Below, piece by piece: positions 34,228-47,900 of a stretch of DNA of 64,000 nt. This DNA comes from Arctopsyche grandis (Eukaryota > Arthropoda > Insecta > Trichoptera > Hydropsychidae). The notes beneath the pieces were generated by a model. The model saw nothing but the letters and a program-made list of their open reading frames with translations, did not search any database and was not told the origin of the DNA. Made by a program: the position numbers and the translations under genes. Position 1 is the first letter of the stretch. Every line of letters begins with the position of its first letter. Location of the stretch: assembly GCF_051622035.1 (NCBI RefSeq), contig NC_135358.1:25076501-25140500 (forward strand), read 5' to 3'.

Positions 34228-35193
34228 ATAATAACACTGTTCGACAAGAAAAATGGTTCAGAGACGAGATATGACTTTTCTTTTAGATATATGCCCAGTG
34301 AACACGAATCTGGTAATAAAAAGTGTTGATTGGCTCGAGATTCGGAGATATATGTGTTTTTTAAATCGCGCGATTTTTCTATATCTTGGTGTTGTTCGGT
34401 CGATTTCTCAAAATCTGTTAATTTCCTGTTCAAAATGAATATTGGAATCTATAGTCGGGTATTTTATCTTTCATTTGTAGTACTTTTCAGCTTTCAAATC
34501 TCTCTAAGTAGTCGTCCAGTTCAAATCAAAAGTCAAAAGTACGTATTTTCACTTGGGATTTTTTCCCACTGTTAATCAACATTTTTTATTACCAGATTCG
34601 TGTTCACTGGGCATAGATCTATAATAAAAGTCATATCTCGTCTCTAAACCAAAAAAAGTTATCATTTGTCGAACAGTGTAATCTATGTAGCTATGTACTA
34701 GTATTTATTCGTATTTACACGAATCTGAATTGAATTAATAGGGATAATATATTAAATTGTCTGTATATGAGAATTAAATAAAATTTTACTTAGAAAAATC
34801 AATAGAATTTTTGTTATTAATCTACAAGAACAGTCGAAATATGATTTTTCTAGGTGGGAAAAAATCCCAAGTGAAAATACGTACTTTTGACTTTTGATTT
34901 GAACTGGACGAATACTTGGAGAGATTTGAAAGCTGAAAAGTACAACAAATGAAAGATAAAATACCCGACCATAGATTCCAATATTCATTTTGAACAGGAA
35001 ATTAACAGATTTTGAGAAATCGACCGAACAACACCAAGATATAGAAAAATCGCGCGATTTAAAAAACACATATATCTCCGAATCTCGAGCCAATCAACAC
35101 TTTTTATTACCAGATTCGTGTTCACTGGGCATATATCTATAAGAAAAGTAATATCTCGTCTCTGAACCATTTTTCGTGTCGAACAGTGTTATT
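34228..35193. mobile_element. Foldback repeat with ~335-bp arms
   Basis: The arm 34235-34572 and the arm 34853-35187 are inverted copies, nearly identical, beginning ACACTGTTCGACA and containing AAATCGCGCGATTTTT and GTGTTCACTGGGCAT. The spacer holds a third, partial copy (about 34573-34680) that ends TTTGTCGAACAGTGT. The outer ends extend to AATAACAC/GTGTTATT. It has no coding capacity; apparent ORFs are mirror images of each other. Confidence 0.88.
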
Positions 35194-35341
35194 TTCATAC
35201 TACTTGTATTCCTAGTGTTATCGTTTTTAATTTTTGCAAGAATATTGTAAACTAACATTCTTGCCAAATTTCCCTGGACACCTTTAAAAAGAAGACAAGT
35301 CCGGAAAATCTGAACGTCTGATATCCCTATATACATATATG

Positions 35342-35585
35342 CAGGCGCGGCTCGTGCATAAGAACTGCTGCGCTGCAGCACCCCCAGAAAAATTACAAAA
35401 AAATCGCATTTACAACTTGTATTTAGATATATTTGACATACTCATTAATAATGATTATGTCAAATATTTAATAATTCTTATTTAAATTATATTCACAAGT
35501 TGTAAATGTATACAAATGTGATTTTTTTGTGTTTTTTTTCTGGGGGTGCTGCAACACCGCAGTTCCTATGCACGAGCCGCGCCTG
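35342..35585. mobile_element. hAT-type MITE with exact 8-bp duplication
   Basis: Ends CAGGCGCGGCTCGTGCAT and its complement, flanked by CATATATG at 35334-35341 and 35586-35593. The inverted arms continue into CTGCAGCACCCCCAGAAAAA. The element is 244 bp, non-coding, and lies about 350 bp upstream of the DNA-PKcs start codon. Confidence 0.9.
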
Positions 35586-35934
35586 CATATATGTATGTAT
35601 GTTGGGCAACAGCATCTTACATTACAATTTTTATTTGAGTCCGATTTGGCGTATATTTTTCAGTGGTATATATATGAATACTATCACGATCGCGTCGATT
35701 ATTTCAAACAGCAAAAATTTCAAAGTATTTGTAATTATTTTATCCCTTTTAGAATATACAATTTATTAACAATATGAATTCCATTCAAAAAATAATTTGG
35801 TTATGGTTAAAAATATAATTGTTAGATAAAAGCCGACAATTTGTAGCGCGAATTGTGTTTTAATCTGACAACTGACAGATGACAGTTGCGAAGCAACCGG
35901 TTGCAGATTATCGAGTGCAATCGATGTTGTTAAA

Positions 35935-38900
35935 ATGGAATATGTAGCAACTTTGCGACTATTAAGGATAGCCGTGGAGCGCCAAGATGGGGGCTCCGCT
36001 ATTAGTTCCTTGCAATATGTCAATTCTTTACTATCCGAACAACTCACGTCATCCGTCACAGGTTAGAACTTGTCCACCTTTTATTTGTCATGTGAAAATG
36101 ACCCATATACCCTAGTTAATAAAGCTTATAATCGCTAGTGTATTCCATTGTTTTATTCATGACATCAGTGTGTACTTTATGTTAAGTGGTTCAATTTTCA
36201 CAAAATTTTCAGTTTGAATTAACTCATAATTACTCTTTTAGTTCATTTCATAATTATTTTCAGATTATTGTCAACAAATTTCAAAAGGATATCAGAAAAT
36301 ATTTATAAACTGTAACTTTTTCAACGATCGAATTAATGAGTTTTAAATATACATATATACAAATAAATATATGTTTGGTAATTTAAAAAAAATGTGTACT
36401 CAAATTACAAAAATAAATCAGTCACACATTTTTAATACATATAATGTAATAAAGGTACAGCTTCAGTTTCGGTTCTGCTTTTTTACATGATAAAATTTCA
36501 AATGTAGCATGGCCCCTTCATGTGTGCACAATTTTCACCTACATATGTACATTCTATATTATAATAGATATCTATTTTCAGATTTGGCAATATCAAATTT
36601 ATTCACGTCACAAGATCAAGAAAATCCTATGACTTTAGTCACCTTCATCCAGGGAGTGTTTATCGATTCTGTTTTTCGAGAAGCTGTGTGTGAGACTTTC
36701 AAAATTTTCGACATATTTCTCCGGAGCGAGTACAAAATGAAAATGGACTTGCACATTGATGATATTGTTAATGTGAGCGCTGTTTATAGTTAATGATTAT
36801 CTATTTATGATAGTTGCTAGGTAGCATAATAACTAGCTGGTTCGTTGTTTTGCTCGTCCGCTATTTGGATGCTTTTTTCGTAAATATTGTCGGTTAATGG
36901 TGTCGTGCTTTGCATATTGTGTAGAGTTATTGGTGTTGCTTTAATTTTTGATTAAAATTTTTGCAATTGTGATTAAATACAGTGGTTAAACTGATTTCTA
37001 AGGTTATATTTTAAAGATAATTTTCACTTGAAAAAAAAAAAAAAAAGAAGAAGAAAAAAAAAAAAAAAAAAAAAAGTTCTTTTGTTTCTTCAAATAATAT
37101 TCGTTTGGCAACGAACGTGATCAAACTGATTTCTGAAATTATATATTAACTCTCGAACCCAGAGCATATTTACAATATTACAGCATAATGCAACATTGTT
37201 AAACAAAAAACTATTTATTTCATACATATTTTTGTGCGAAATTTTGAGAATATTCTCTTATTTAAATTATAAATTGTGACGCTAATAACTAATAATACTT
37301 AACAATGATTTGCTATAAATGCAAAAGTGTTGTGTTGTTGACTAATTATGTGCTGTGCGAGCTTTGTGAAGAACCTTTCCACCATGATTGTGTGGGGATT
37401 TCGGAAACAAAATACAAAAAAATGACGTCAAAGAATAAGGAAAAATGGCGATGCGTTTCTTGCCGTATCCATCCTAACCCCCTTCCGCCGTCTCAGTCCT
37501 CATCACTAATGCTCAGTTCTCAAGATTCAGTCATCAGTCCTCAGCCATCTTTATTTGATATACTTAATGAAATTAAATGCTTTCGAGCAGACTTTAATAC
37601 CATGAAAAATGAGTTTGAAAACATAAAATCTGTAATCACAGACATAAACAATAAATTATTCACAATAGAGGCTAAGTCTGATGAATTTGATGGGAGACTA
37701 ACCACTGCTGAAAAGAAAATTTCCTGCTTTTCTGATGTAAATAAAGGTTTAATTGAGGCGCAAAATACTATTGTTGAACTGAAACAAGAAAACAATCTGC
37801 AAGATCAATTCTCTAGAAAAAACAATGTAGAAATATCCGGCATACCTATGAAAAAGGGTGAAAATCTAGTGTCTATATTATATGACTTATGTGCTGTCGT
37901 GGGTCACAAATTGTGCGACACAGATATTGACACCATACACCGTGTGCGGCCGTACCCGTCCCAGGGCGTTGCAGGTTCACAGCAACAGCAACAGCGAGAG
38001 GGCAACAGCGATGTGAGTGTGCGCACGTCATCAGTGGTCGTACGGTTCACTCAGCGCCGTCGTAAGGACCTGCTGATGGCGGCCGTGCGCGCCCGCCGCG
38101 GCATCACCACCAACGACATCAATATTCCAGGCCCGCCCACCACCCTATACGTAACGGATCACCTTACACCAACGAATAAATTATTATTGAAGCGAGCACG
38201 CCAATTGAAAACTGAATATAACTACGCCTACTTGTGGGTTAAAGATTGCAAGATCATGATTAGAAAAAAGTGCGAGCTCCAATATCATACAAATCTCAAA
38301 AGAATCAGATCTTTGCAAAATCAAATGACTAAGTGCAATATTAAATTTTAATAACCTAATAATTATCTATGCATTTATTGTCTACTGGTCTGCATCACAT
38401 ATTATAATGTATGTGCAAACAATTATGTACGTATGGCTATATAATTTATTATTTTTATTATTACTATATAACTATGCTATTTACATATATTTTACTCATA
38501 AACTAAAAAAGGTACGAGTTCATTTTTATATTTGTGTCCATGTATACCTTTGCATTTCAACTGGTATCACCAAGGATGGTTTGCTTAATAATTCCATATC
38601 TTTATCTGTGTATGCAGTTATGTGTATGTTTATATGCATATATCTATTTTCATTTATGCATATGGATATTTATATTTATATCACTACGTGCTCTATCTAC
38701 TTCCTTTTTTACAATGTCTTCTAATCGTCTTGTCATTTATTATCAAAATGTCAGAGGTCTCCGAACTAAATCTGACTCTTTTCTTCAAAATGTATTAGTT
38801 AATAATTATGATATTATCTGTCTATCAGAAACTTGGCTAAATGACTCATTCAATAATAGTGAGTTTTTTGATGCCAGATATCAGGTGTTTCGACGTGACA

Positions 38901-41900
38901 GAGATTATTCTCTTCATAACCAAATATTTGGTGGTGGTGTAATCATAGCTGTGAAAAATAATCTACCCTCTGTCATTCAAAATAATTGGTTAACTTCCAC
39001 AGAAGACCTTTGGATTACTATTACCACTAAATTTTTTAAACTAAATATCTGTACTGTCTATATTCCTCCTGGTAATTCTCACCAAACTCTATTAGTTACC
39101 CATTTAAATAAAGTATCTGATCTAATAACCAATTATCCAGAGGATCGATTCATTTTACTCGGTGATTACAATCTTCCCACTATTGATTGGACAAAATACG
39201 ACTCAAATCTGCATCTATTTCCTTCCAATTGTATTAATTTTTCTTCCCTTTCCTTTACTCAATTCTTATCTTATAATAAACTTTATCAATACAATTATTT
39301 GTCAAATACTAATAATCGTATTCTTGACCTAGCTATTAGTAGTTTCCCCTTATATATTTCTCGTGCTGACTCTACGCTAATCCATGAAGATTCTCATCAT
39401 TTATCCTTTTGCATCTCAATAATTTACAACAAATCTTCACCCTTGAATTATAATTATAATAAAACTTTCCTCTTTAGAAAAGCTGACTATGCTACAATTA
39501 TTCCAATTTTAAGCGATATCAATTGGAATTCACTTTTGTCCAATTTAAATATTGATTTAGCTTGTAAAAAATTTTACGATACCTTACAAAATATTATTGA
39601 ATGCCACGTCCCTTTTACTCTTAAATCTAAGCGTACCAAATATCCCCCTTGGTTTACATCGTCTCTTATTAAAATAATAAAAGAAAAAAACAAATTCCAT
39701 AAAAAATTTAAAATTTATTCAAATCCCTTAGATTATCAAAGTTTTTCACTATTAAGAGCTCGAATTAAAAAATATTCTTTAATCTGCTTTAGAAATTATA
39801 TTTCTCTTATTCAAAATAATATTAAAACTAATCCCAAATCATTTTGGTCATATATAAATTCAAAAAAAAATACCTCCTCTTCATATCCTTCCGTAATGTA
39901 TTATGGAAATAAGTCGGCTTCACATGGTTCTGAAATCTGTACCATTTTTGCTGACTATTTTGACTCCACTTTCAATCGTGATTCTACCATTAACCTTTCT
40001 ATCTCTAATACAGATACTTCTTCTTGTAACTTATCTACTTTTCATTTTGACTTATCTACTGTACTCAGTCACATCAACTCTCTCAATGTTAATCTTGGTG
40101 CGGGTTGTGATGGTTTGCCTTCTTTTTTCCTTGTTAAATGTGCTGTCCCATTATCTCTTCCCATAACAATCCTTTTCAATCTTTCTATGTCGAACGGTAA
40201 ATTTCCTGACTATTGGAAATTATCTTACATCACCCCTATTTTTAAAAAAGGTGATAAGAATCTTATTGAGAATTACCGTCCTATATCTAAACTATCTGTC
40301 ATTAGTAAAATCTTTGAAAAAATTATCTATAATTTCCTTTTCTCCAATTTCAAAAACTACATTATACCTGAACAACATGGTTTTTTTAAGGGGAGATCGG
40401 TAGAGACTAACCTGCTTAATTTCACTAGTACTCTCACATCTTATATGGACAAACGAATCCAAATAGACGTCGTTTATACGGATTTCTCTAAAGCTTTTGA
40501 TAAAATCAATCACAACCTTTTACTCAATAAACTTTGGTCCCTTGGAATCCGAGGAAATTTATTTCGTTGGATCTCTTCGTATATACTAAATCGTCACCAA
40601 ATCATAATTCTCAATGGTTTTAGATCATCACTTAGACATATTCCTTCCGGTGTCCCACAAGGGTCGCATTTAGGTCCCTTATTCTTTTTACTCTATATTA
40701 ATGATATCTCATACATCTTCAAACATTCCTTTATACTTCTTTACGCTGATGATTTAAAAATTTACAAACCTATATACACCATAGACGATTGTCATAAGAT
40801 ACAAGAAGATCTAGATAGATTCTCTATATATTGTTTAAATAATGATCTTTTTATTAATCTAGAAAAATGCTCTATTTTAAATTTCACTAGAAATAAGTCA
40901 ATTATTACTAATCAATATCAATTAAATCATTCAATCCTTAACACGTCATCTTCTATTAAGGATCTTGGTGTAATACTCAATAATAAACTAGATTTCTCTG
41001 AACATATTTCTTTTATTACCAACAAAGCATTTAAATCTCTTGGATTCCTACTCCGCTCAACAAAACCCTTTAATGATCCTTATGTACTAAAATTACTTTA
41101 TTTTTCCTTTGTAAGGTCTCACCTTGAATTTGCCTCAATTATCTGGTCACCTTTTTATTTATCCCATATTAATTGTATTGAGAAAGTTCAACTTAAATTT
41201 ATTAAATCCTTACGCTACCTTTTTCCTACCTATACCCATTCTACTGTTTCCGACATTTTAAAAATCCTTTCTTTTAACAATCTTTCTGTCAGGCGACGAC
41301 ATTCTGATGCTATATTCTTCTTTAAGCTCATAAATGGTTTCCTTGATTGTTCTGATTTACTGAATAAGGTTAATTTCAGAATCCCAGTTCGATACCCTAG
41401 ACGCGTTACACTCTTTTCACTTGATCCTTTCAATACTAATTCCCAAAAATATTTTTATCTGCAGCGCGTTTATCGTATGTTTAACGGAGAGCTGAATGAG
41501 GTTGATCTGTTTGGTATTTCCCTACATCAATTCAGGTCTAACATCAAGAGAATCTTGACCGATTGATTCATTTTTTCTTCTATTCTATTTTTCCAATATT
41601 TCCATTATTTTTATACTTTAGTTTAGTTATGTAATGTGCTATTTAATCATATTATAGCTTTCATTCCTTTCCATTTCATTTGTTTATTTTGTATTTACCT
41701 TTTTCATTTGTTTTTTATATTTGTAAATTTCAATTTCTTCTTATATTCTATCTTATAACCTTTTCCAAATATTTTAATACTATAGTTTAATTATGCAATG
41801 TACTACATATTTTGTCATGCCTTTATTCTTTACTTTTTAATTTGTTTTCCTTATATTTATCTTTTTCATTTTTGTAAAAATCTATTATTGGACTCGGGTG

Positions 41901-44900
41901 TTACATATATTATTTATTTACTTTTTGTGTTTTTTATACCTATCTCTGTACATCCTGTCTGTTGATTTTTCAATTAATAAAATAAAATAAAATAAAATAA
42001 AATAACAATTTTAAATTAATTTTCTTTTATTACAGGTGAGTTTAAGAATTCTAAAGAGTGCTTGTACAGCCAAGGTAAAAGAATCTTGTCTTACAACGTT
42101 GATAGTAATCGCCGGAGGCTCTTGGTCAGACACGACCAGTCGAATTTTAGAAGTAATCGTTATCCATTTCGAAAAGAAAAATGAAAAGCCAACAGTGATG
42201 GCAAAAGAATATGAACTTGCTGGTGAATTAAATATTTATTTGATATCTGAACTTATTTCGAAAAATTTTGTGAAATTTATTTTCTTCATAGGAATCCGAA
42301 TTAACGATCCGTATTATACATGATAACGTTTCTTTTATATTTTGCTGATAAATTGAGAGTTAAATGATAATTGTTTAAGGTATACTTTGTCACAATCATC
42401 CGGAACAAGTTGGCAATCATTCAGAAGATATTGGCAAGTCAATTCTTCAGACGATAGAAGAGTACATTGAAGGTAAAGCTAAAGTGTCGTTTCCATTACT
42501 CGAAGGGTGCTTCAAAGGTTTTTCCGAATACCTTTTTAACTTTAGTGAAAATTACCAGCTAATTTATAAAGGAATCAAAATTTTTTCTGATTCGAAAGAT
42601 CAAAAGAGAAGAGGACATGCCAGAGGTGAATTTTCATCTTACTTTCGAAATAAAAATCGATATGAATTTACAATTATTATTTTTTGTACAGCCGCAATTG
42701 ACATCATAACACACCACGGTGTACATTTCCAAGATTGGTTAAAAGACGATAGAAGATATTGGCATCCACTTCTGTTACGATGGATGCATCATTCTAATCG
42801 TGACGATAGAAAGACAGGTTGTCGAGCGCTTATTTCATACTATAAATATGTTGGAAACTCATTACTGATTAGTGATTCCAGTGAAAACAATTCAGCTTGC
42901 CTACAAGTAAATAATAATCTACTCATTACATAATAAAAATATTATTAAAAATTAAAAGTTTTATCATTACATGACATTGCAGTATTTTATGTCGCATTTC
43001 AAAACAATTTTATCAGATAAGCGTGCTGACGCTGATATCAGCTTCAATTCAAACTCGTACGAAATTAATATAACACTGAAAGGATTCGCCACGTTTATAT
43101 CTAGTTGTAAAACGCTTTTCAAAAACGAAGAGTTTAAAGAAATCGCTGAAACAATTACGCAACGTGCACTTTCACTTTATAAAACAGACAATAATGTGCC
43201 TTTACCAATATCAGAAACAGCCAATGAAGAAACGACTGGACGAATCGAAGAAGTATGTAATATCTTACAAACCTTTGTGAATTAATAAAACTTCTAATGT
43301 CTCAATTTTGATTTTCATACATATGTACATATTTAAATTTCAACTTATCTTCTATAATAATATCTGTTCTTAAAATCCCCTTTTGCTGTGTAAATTTAGT
43401 CGATTTTGTATAGTTTTCATATTTAAACTATTTTTATATTTCAGCTATGTAATCATATTGAAACTCTCACTGTGATGAACATTAATTTGGATAACAATAT
43501 GGAAATGCTTATTTTTGCACTTATATCTGATTTTCCCAAGTGCCTTCCTCATAGACATTACTTTGTTACAAATGCTTTAAAACGATCTTTATCTGTGATA
43601 AATATTAAGGTATAGTTAGTATACGCTAAATTATTATTCATATGAACTGAATATATTTGTAAATTATAATAATCTTCCACAGATAGTAGTTTCGTATTTT
43701 ATCAATGAAAGCTGCAAACATTTTGTCTCGTCTTCATTGTATTGGGATAGTGAATCGTTTCCTAATAACAATTTCTTAACATATGAAACATTCATGCCAC
43801 TGTGGAAATCAATCATGCAAGTTGATCAAAATACTACTAATAATAATGCCAGACATGTTTATGATGAGTTTATTGTAACCATATTGAAAATATTACCAAA
43901 TTTAGATCTTTCAACGAAAATAATTCCCATGGCAAGTAAATTTCTTTAATAATTACTCTTCAAATGAGATTTTATTTAATTTATATAATATATTTCAGTC
44001 TAAACTGAGTAATGATGTGGATGAGAGTGAATTTTCAAATATTGATTCATTCGAAACTCCAGAATATCCACACGATTATAAATTTTTCACGAACGTGTGC
44101 GATTTAACTTGCGCTGTTTTATCGTTCAAATGGACTACTGAGTGGTTTATACAATGGATAGAACCAATTCTATCGTTAATTCTAGAAGGGCGGCAGAAGT
44201 TTTTCAACGCAATAGGATACCTGAAAGTGTTAGAAGTTAGTTTAAAACTAATAAAAGATCTCAATAAAGAACAGATGATTTCTTTAATTGAATCAGAAGA
44301 GTTGTCAAATATTGGACAAATTATAATTGATTTACTGAAGGTAACGCTGTTTAGAATATTTAATTCTAATTTTCATTTCGTTGCAAACATTAAATATGTA
44401 TAAAATTAAATTCAGGATCTTACTATCACTAACGGCGATCGACTTTTTCAATTGCGATCGGCCTTAATTTTTCTGCAAACTCCTCCACAAATACTAAATG
44501 ACGAACTGATTAAGAATGCCACTGATGCTTTTAAGGTAATCAATACTTGTGTTCTTATATACATATACTTACTTATGTCATTAATTACTTAATGAAACTC
44601 TTTAACAGATTGTATTTTCGTTGGGAAAAACGAATCTTAATTTAGCTGTAGATGCTTTGGATGTGCTTGAGGAATGGGATGTACATTTGTCGAGGAATAT
44701 GTTCAAATTGATTTGCCACAAGGTATCACATTTCTATAAAAAGATTAATTGTTATAGAAAGTATGAAAATTTATTTTATTTTTATTGCATACATAGGTTC
44801 TACCAATACTCAATGAGTATCTTTGTTCTACAAGCATATCAGAAATGAGTAATCTAGAAAAGAAGAATTCTTACAAAGCAAGGCATTCGAAACCGAATAA

Positions 44901-47900
44901 AGTATTTCACGATGGAATGAGCCCACAATTAACCATGTTTCAACATCGTATTATGATATTTTTAGGTTTTTTATTTAATAAATTTATGTACATATATGCG
45001 TTTACTTCGATTTTAGTCAAAACATTATGATTAACAATATTTTAGGGAAACTTGACTCTTCGACGATAAAAACATTGACCTCTCTGGAATGCAATGAACA
45101 AGTTTTACAGCAAGAGGATAAAAATCTACAACATTTCACAAAAAACTTTAAACTATCACTTCCGTGTCCAAATCAACAAAATTTATTTGTAAATTAATAT
45201 AAGACATTTTATACTTCAAATATGTATTCTGTAATATATAATAATAACACGACATATTTATTTTTAATACAATAGATTTATATAGATAGTTTGATTCCGC
45301 GTGTGAAAGATTTGTCTCTACACAGCAGCAATCGCGATACAAGGATCACAGCTTGTCAGACCATCCATTCGATAATCCTCATAATGTATGGAACAGGTTT
45401 GCCCTAAATTTAATTTTAAATATCGAATAGTAAAATAGTACATTCAATTAATATACATTCGGTTGATTTTACACAGGTGTAACTTTACCAAAGTCTCATA
45501 GATCATCGTTTGCTAACGTGCAATCAGAATTGTATACTGCTTTGTTGTATTTGGCTGCCGATCCAGATGAGTCCATCTCGAACATGTTCGTTCCACTGTT
45601 GAAGCAGACCTGTCACTGGTTGTCTATCGTCAATGACGGTTCATCCATTGAAATGAATAATTTTATATCTGTTCTTTTTGTATGTTGCGTCACTGCATAT
45701 TTAAATAAATAACATCCTGATAATGTATTAAATTAATGCTTTTTTGTTAGGAAGGAAGTTCTCATCCATCTGATAACTTAATTCAAGACATGTCTTGCGA
45801 AGCCATTAAAGAATTCATTGCGTGGTGTATAAAAAAATCTTCAGCACAAATGTTGAAAGATTTGCCGCAAAGCATTTCTTACATTTTAAGAACATTATGC
45901 CAGATGATGCTGCATCCAGATGGTGATAATATTTTTTTTATTGTGGAAATTGTTTTATATTTTATGCAGAATTATATTTTAGACGAAATCTTGAAAGTTA
46001 ACATTTTAATTGAAAATTAAATACATATTTACTTAAATTAAAGCAAACTTTGTACATACATGGTAGTATAACATTATGCCAAAATGTCAGTTTTTTAATA
46101 TAACGTCGCTCAGATGAGATCTACTGGATATTGAGCAAATTTGTGGAACTCGAGATGTTTTGTGTTGGTTTAATTGCGTGCGATTTATTTTTGTGGGACT
46201 ATTCGAAGAAGAAAGTGTATCTTCATCGAACTCGAACTATCCAGTAGTTGAAGGATAACATACTAGCAGAAATTCAACGAATTTCAGAAATTATGCAGTG
46301 TTGAGCTCACCCGAGTCACATCATCATGTAAAAAATGTCTTTGTAGCATAATGCTATGTAGTTTGATTTTATTTATCTAGTAAATATAATTTTGAAGTGC
46401 TTATTTTCAAGATAGCAGTCGTTTAAGGGCGAAAACACACTAAGTGGGACGTGGTACGTGTTTTTTTTTAAGATACTTTCAAACATGCAAAATAAACACA
46501 GCCCCCCTAGCCCATATTCATGGTACACAGTCCCAAAAATCACCACCTGGAGTGTTTTCGGTGATATTTTATCCTTGTATTTATCCTTGCTTGACAGTGA
46601 TCGATAACGGTGAATCCCATATTTGAAGAAATTTAGGAGAAACTTGTCGGTTGCATATGGATATGCATTCACGTGCAACCTCCCAAAAATATTCATTCTG
46701 CATGTGCACAGCGGGAAGCCAAGGACACATGACGTCCCATCCAGTGTGTTTTCGCCCTAATTGTTTCCGATCTACTCGTTAAGTTCATTATCAAGATTGT
46801 TGGAGTATTTTAATAGAATAAAAATGGAATTTTCAGGTCATAAGAAGTATGGGGCATACCTTGTATTCAGGCGTGCAATTTCACAACTGTACGTGCTCGA
46901 TTCAGCCATCGACAAATACCTGCCCGAGTTGCTCTACAGTGCCGTGAAGAGCATAGAATCGATGCGCGACAATTCGAGCTTGACGCTAAAATGCACGGAC
47001 TCCCAGAGCGATCTGGCTATGAAAGTATTGAAAGTGATCTTGCAATGTCTCGAACGAAAAATCTCCATATTCGCAAAGCCCAGCGCTATGAGACGGAGAC
47101 CACCAAAGTTCGGAGACGCGACGATTCCACCCATATTAAAATGGCTATTGTCACAATTGAAAAGCGCCAATCGTTTACTGGCAAATCGCTGTTTCGAAAC
47201 TTTCTCGAGGATTTCCTCTTCACCGCAGAAATTCGTAATGGAGCTGATAGAAAAAGACGGGGTGAATCATGTCATAGATGAGTACTTTAAATATGACTCG
47301 TATCTTTCCAAAGACGTCGACATGGAATGTATGAAATTAAACGACTTCATTGTATTTGTACGCAGTCTTTATATTACGCTTGATATTTGTATTATAATTG
47401 TGCAAAACAATTTACTAACATCCGATGTGTCATTCATGGATACGTTCAACGTGGCCGATATGTTTCTACAAATTGATGCCTTTCTAGTATTTACATCAAA
47501 ACGAGATATCCACAATATCTATGACTCTTTATCTAATCCGAACACCGAAATGGATCATAGAAGTACTAGAATTCAAAAGTACTTGTTTGAAAATTTAATA
47601 TTTGAAACCGTTTGGAAGTTTATCGATTTTGTATTCCTCGCATCGACGGATGATTCATTGGATTTTGACACAATTATGAATACAATTAATGATTCAGTGT
47701 CGCGTGCCATTGTATCTTGGTTGTTCGATTCACACAAGTTGGCGGTGTTTAAGAGGACTGTCGACCATCGTATATGGAGCGTTCAGGAGTTTGTGTCTAA
47801 TTTGAAGAATAAAACGTGCAATGTATGGTGCAGTGTTGAAAATCTATTAGTAGATCGTTTGCAGCAATTGTTCATTCAATTTAAAGAAGATCCTGCTAAC

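Larger units (their letters stand above)
36830..42005 (+). mobile_element. Apparently full-length non-LTR retrotransposon (CR1/Jockey group) in DNA-PKcs intron 2
   Basis: It carries two open ORFs (37305-38351 and 38714-41566), an untranslated leader with a poly-A/GAA tract (37029-37074), and a 3' UTR ending in about five AAAAT units (41976-42004). It is in the same orientation as the host gene and ends only 30 bp before the exon-3 acceptor. Both frames are free of stops, so the copy is young. The 5' edge is approximate, and no target duplication was recognised. Confidence 0.88.

Noticed and set aside
38534-38713. N-terminal extension of LINE ORF2 from the first ATG
   Set aside because: The extension is hydrophobic low-complexity leader; the endonuclease begins right after the ATG at 38714.
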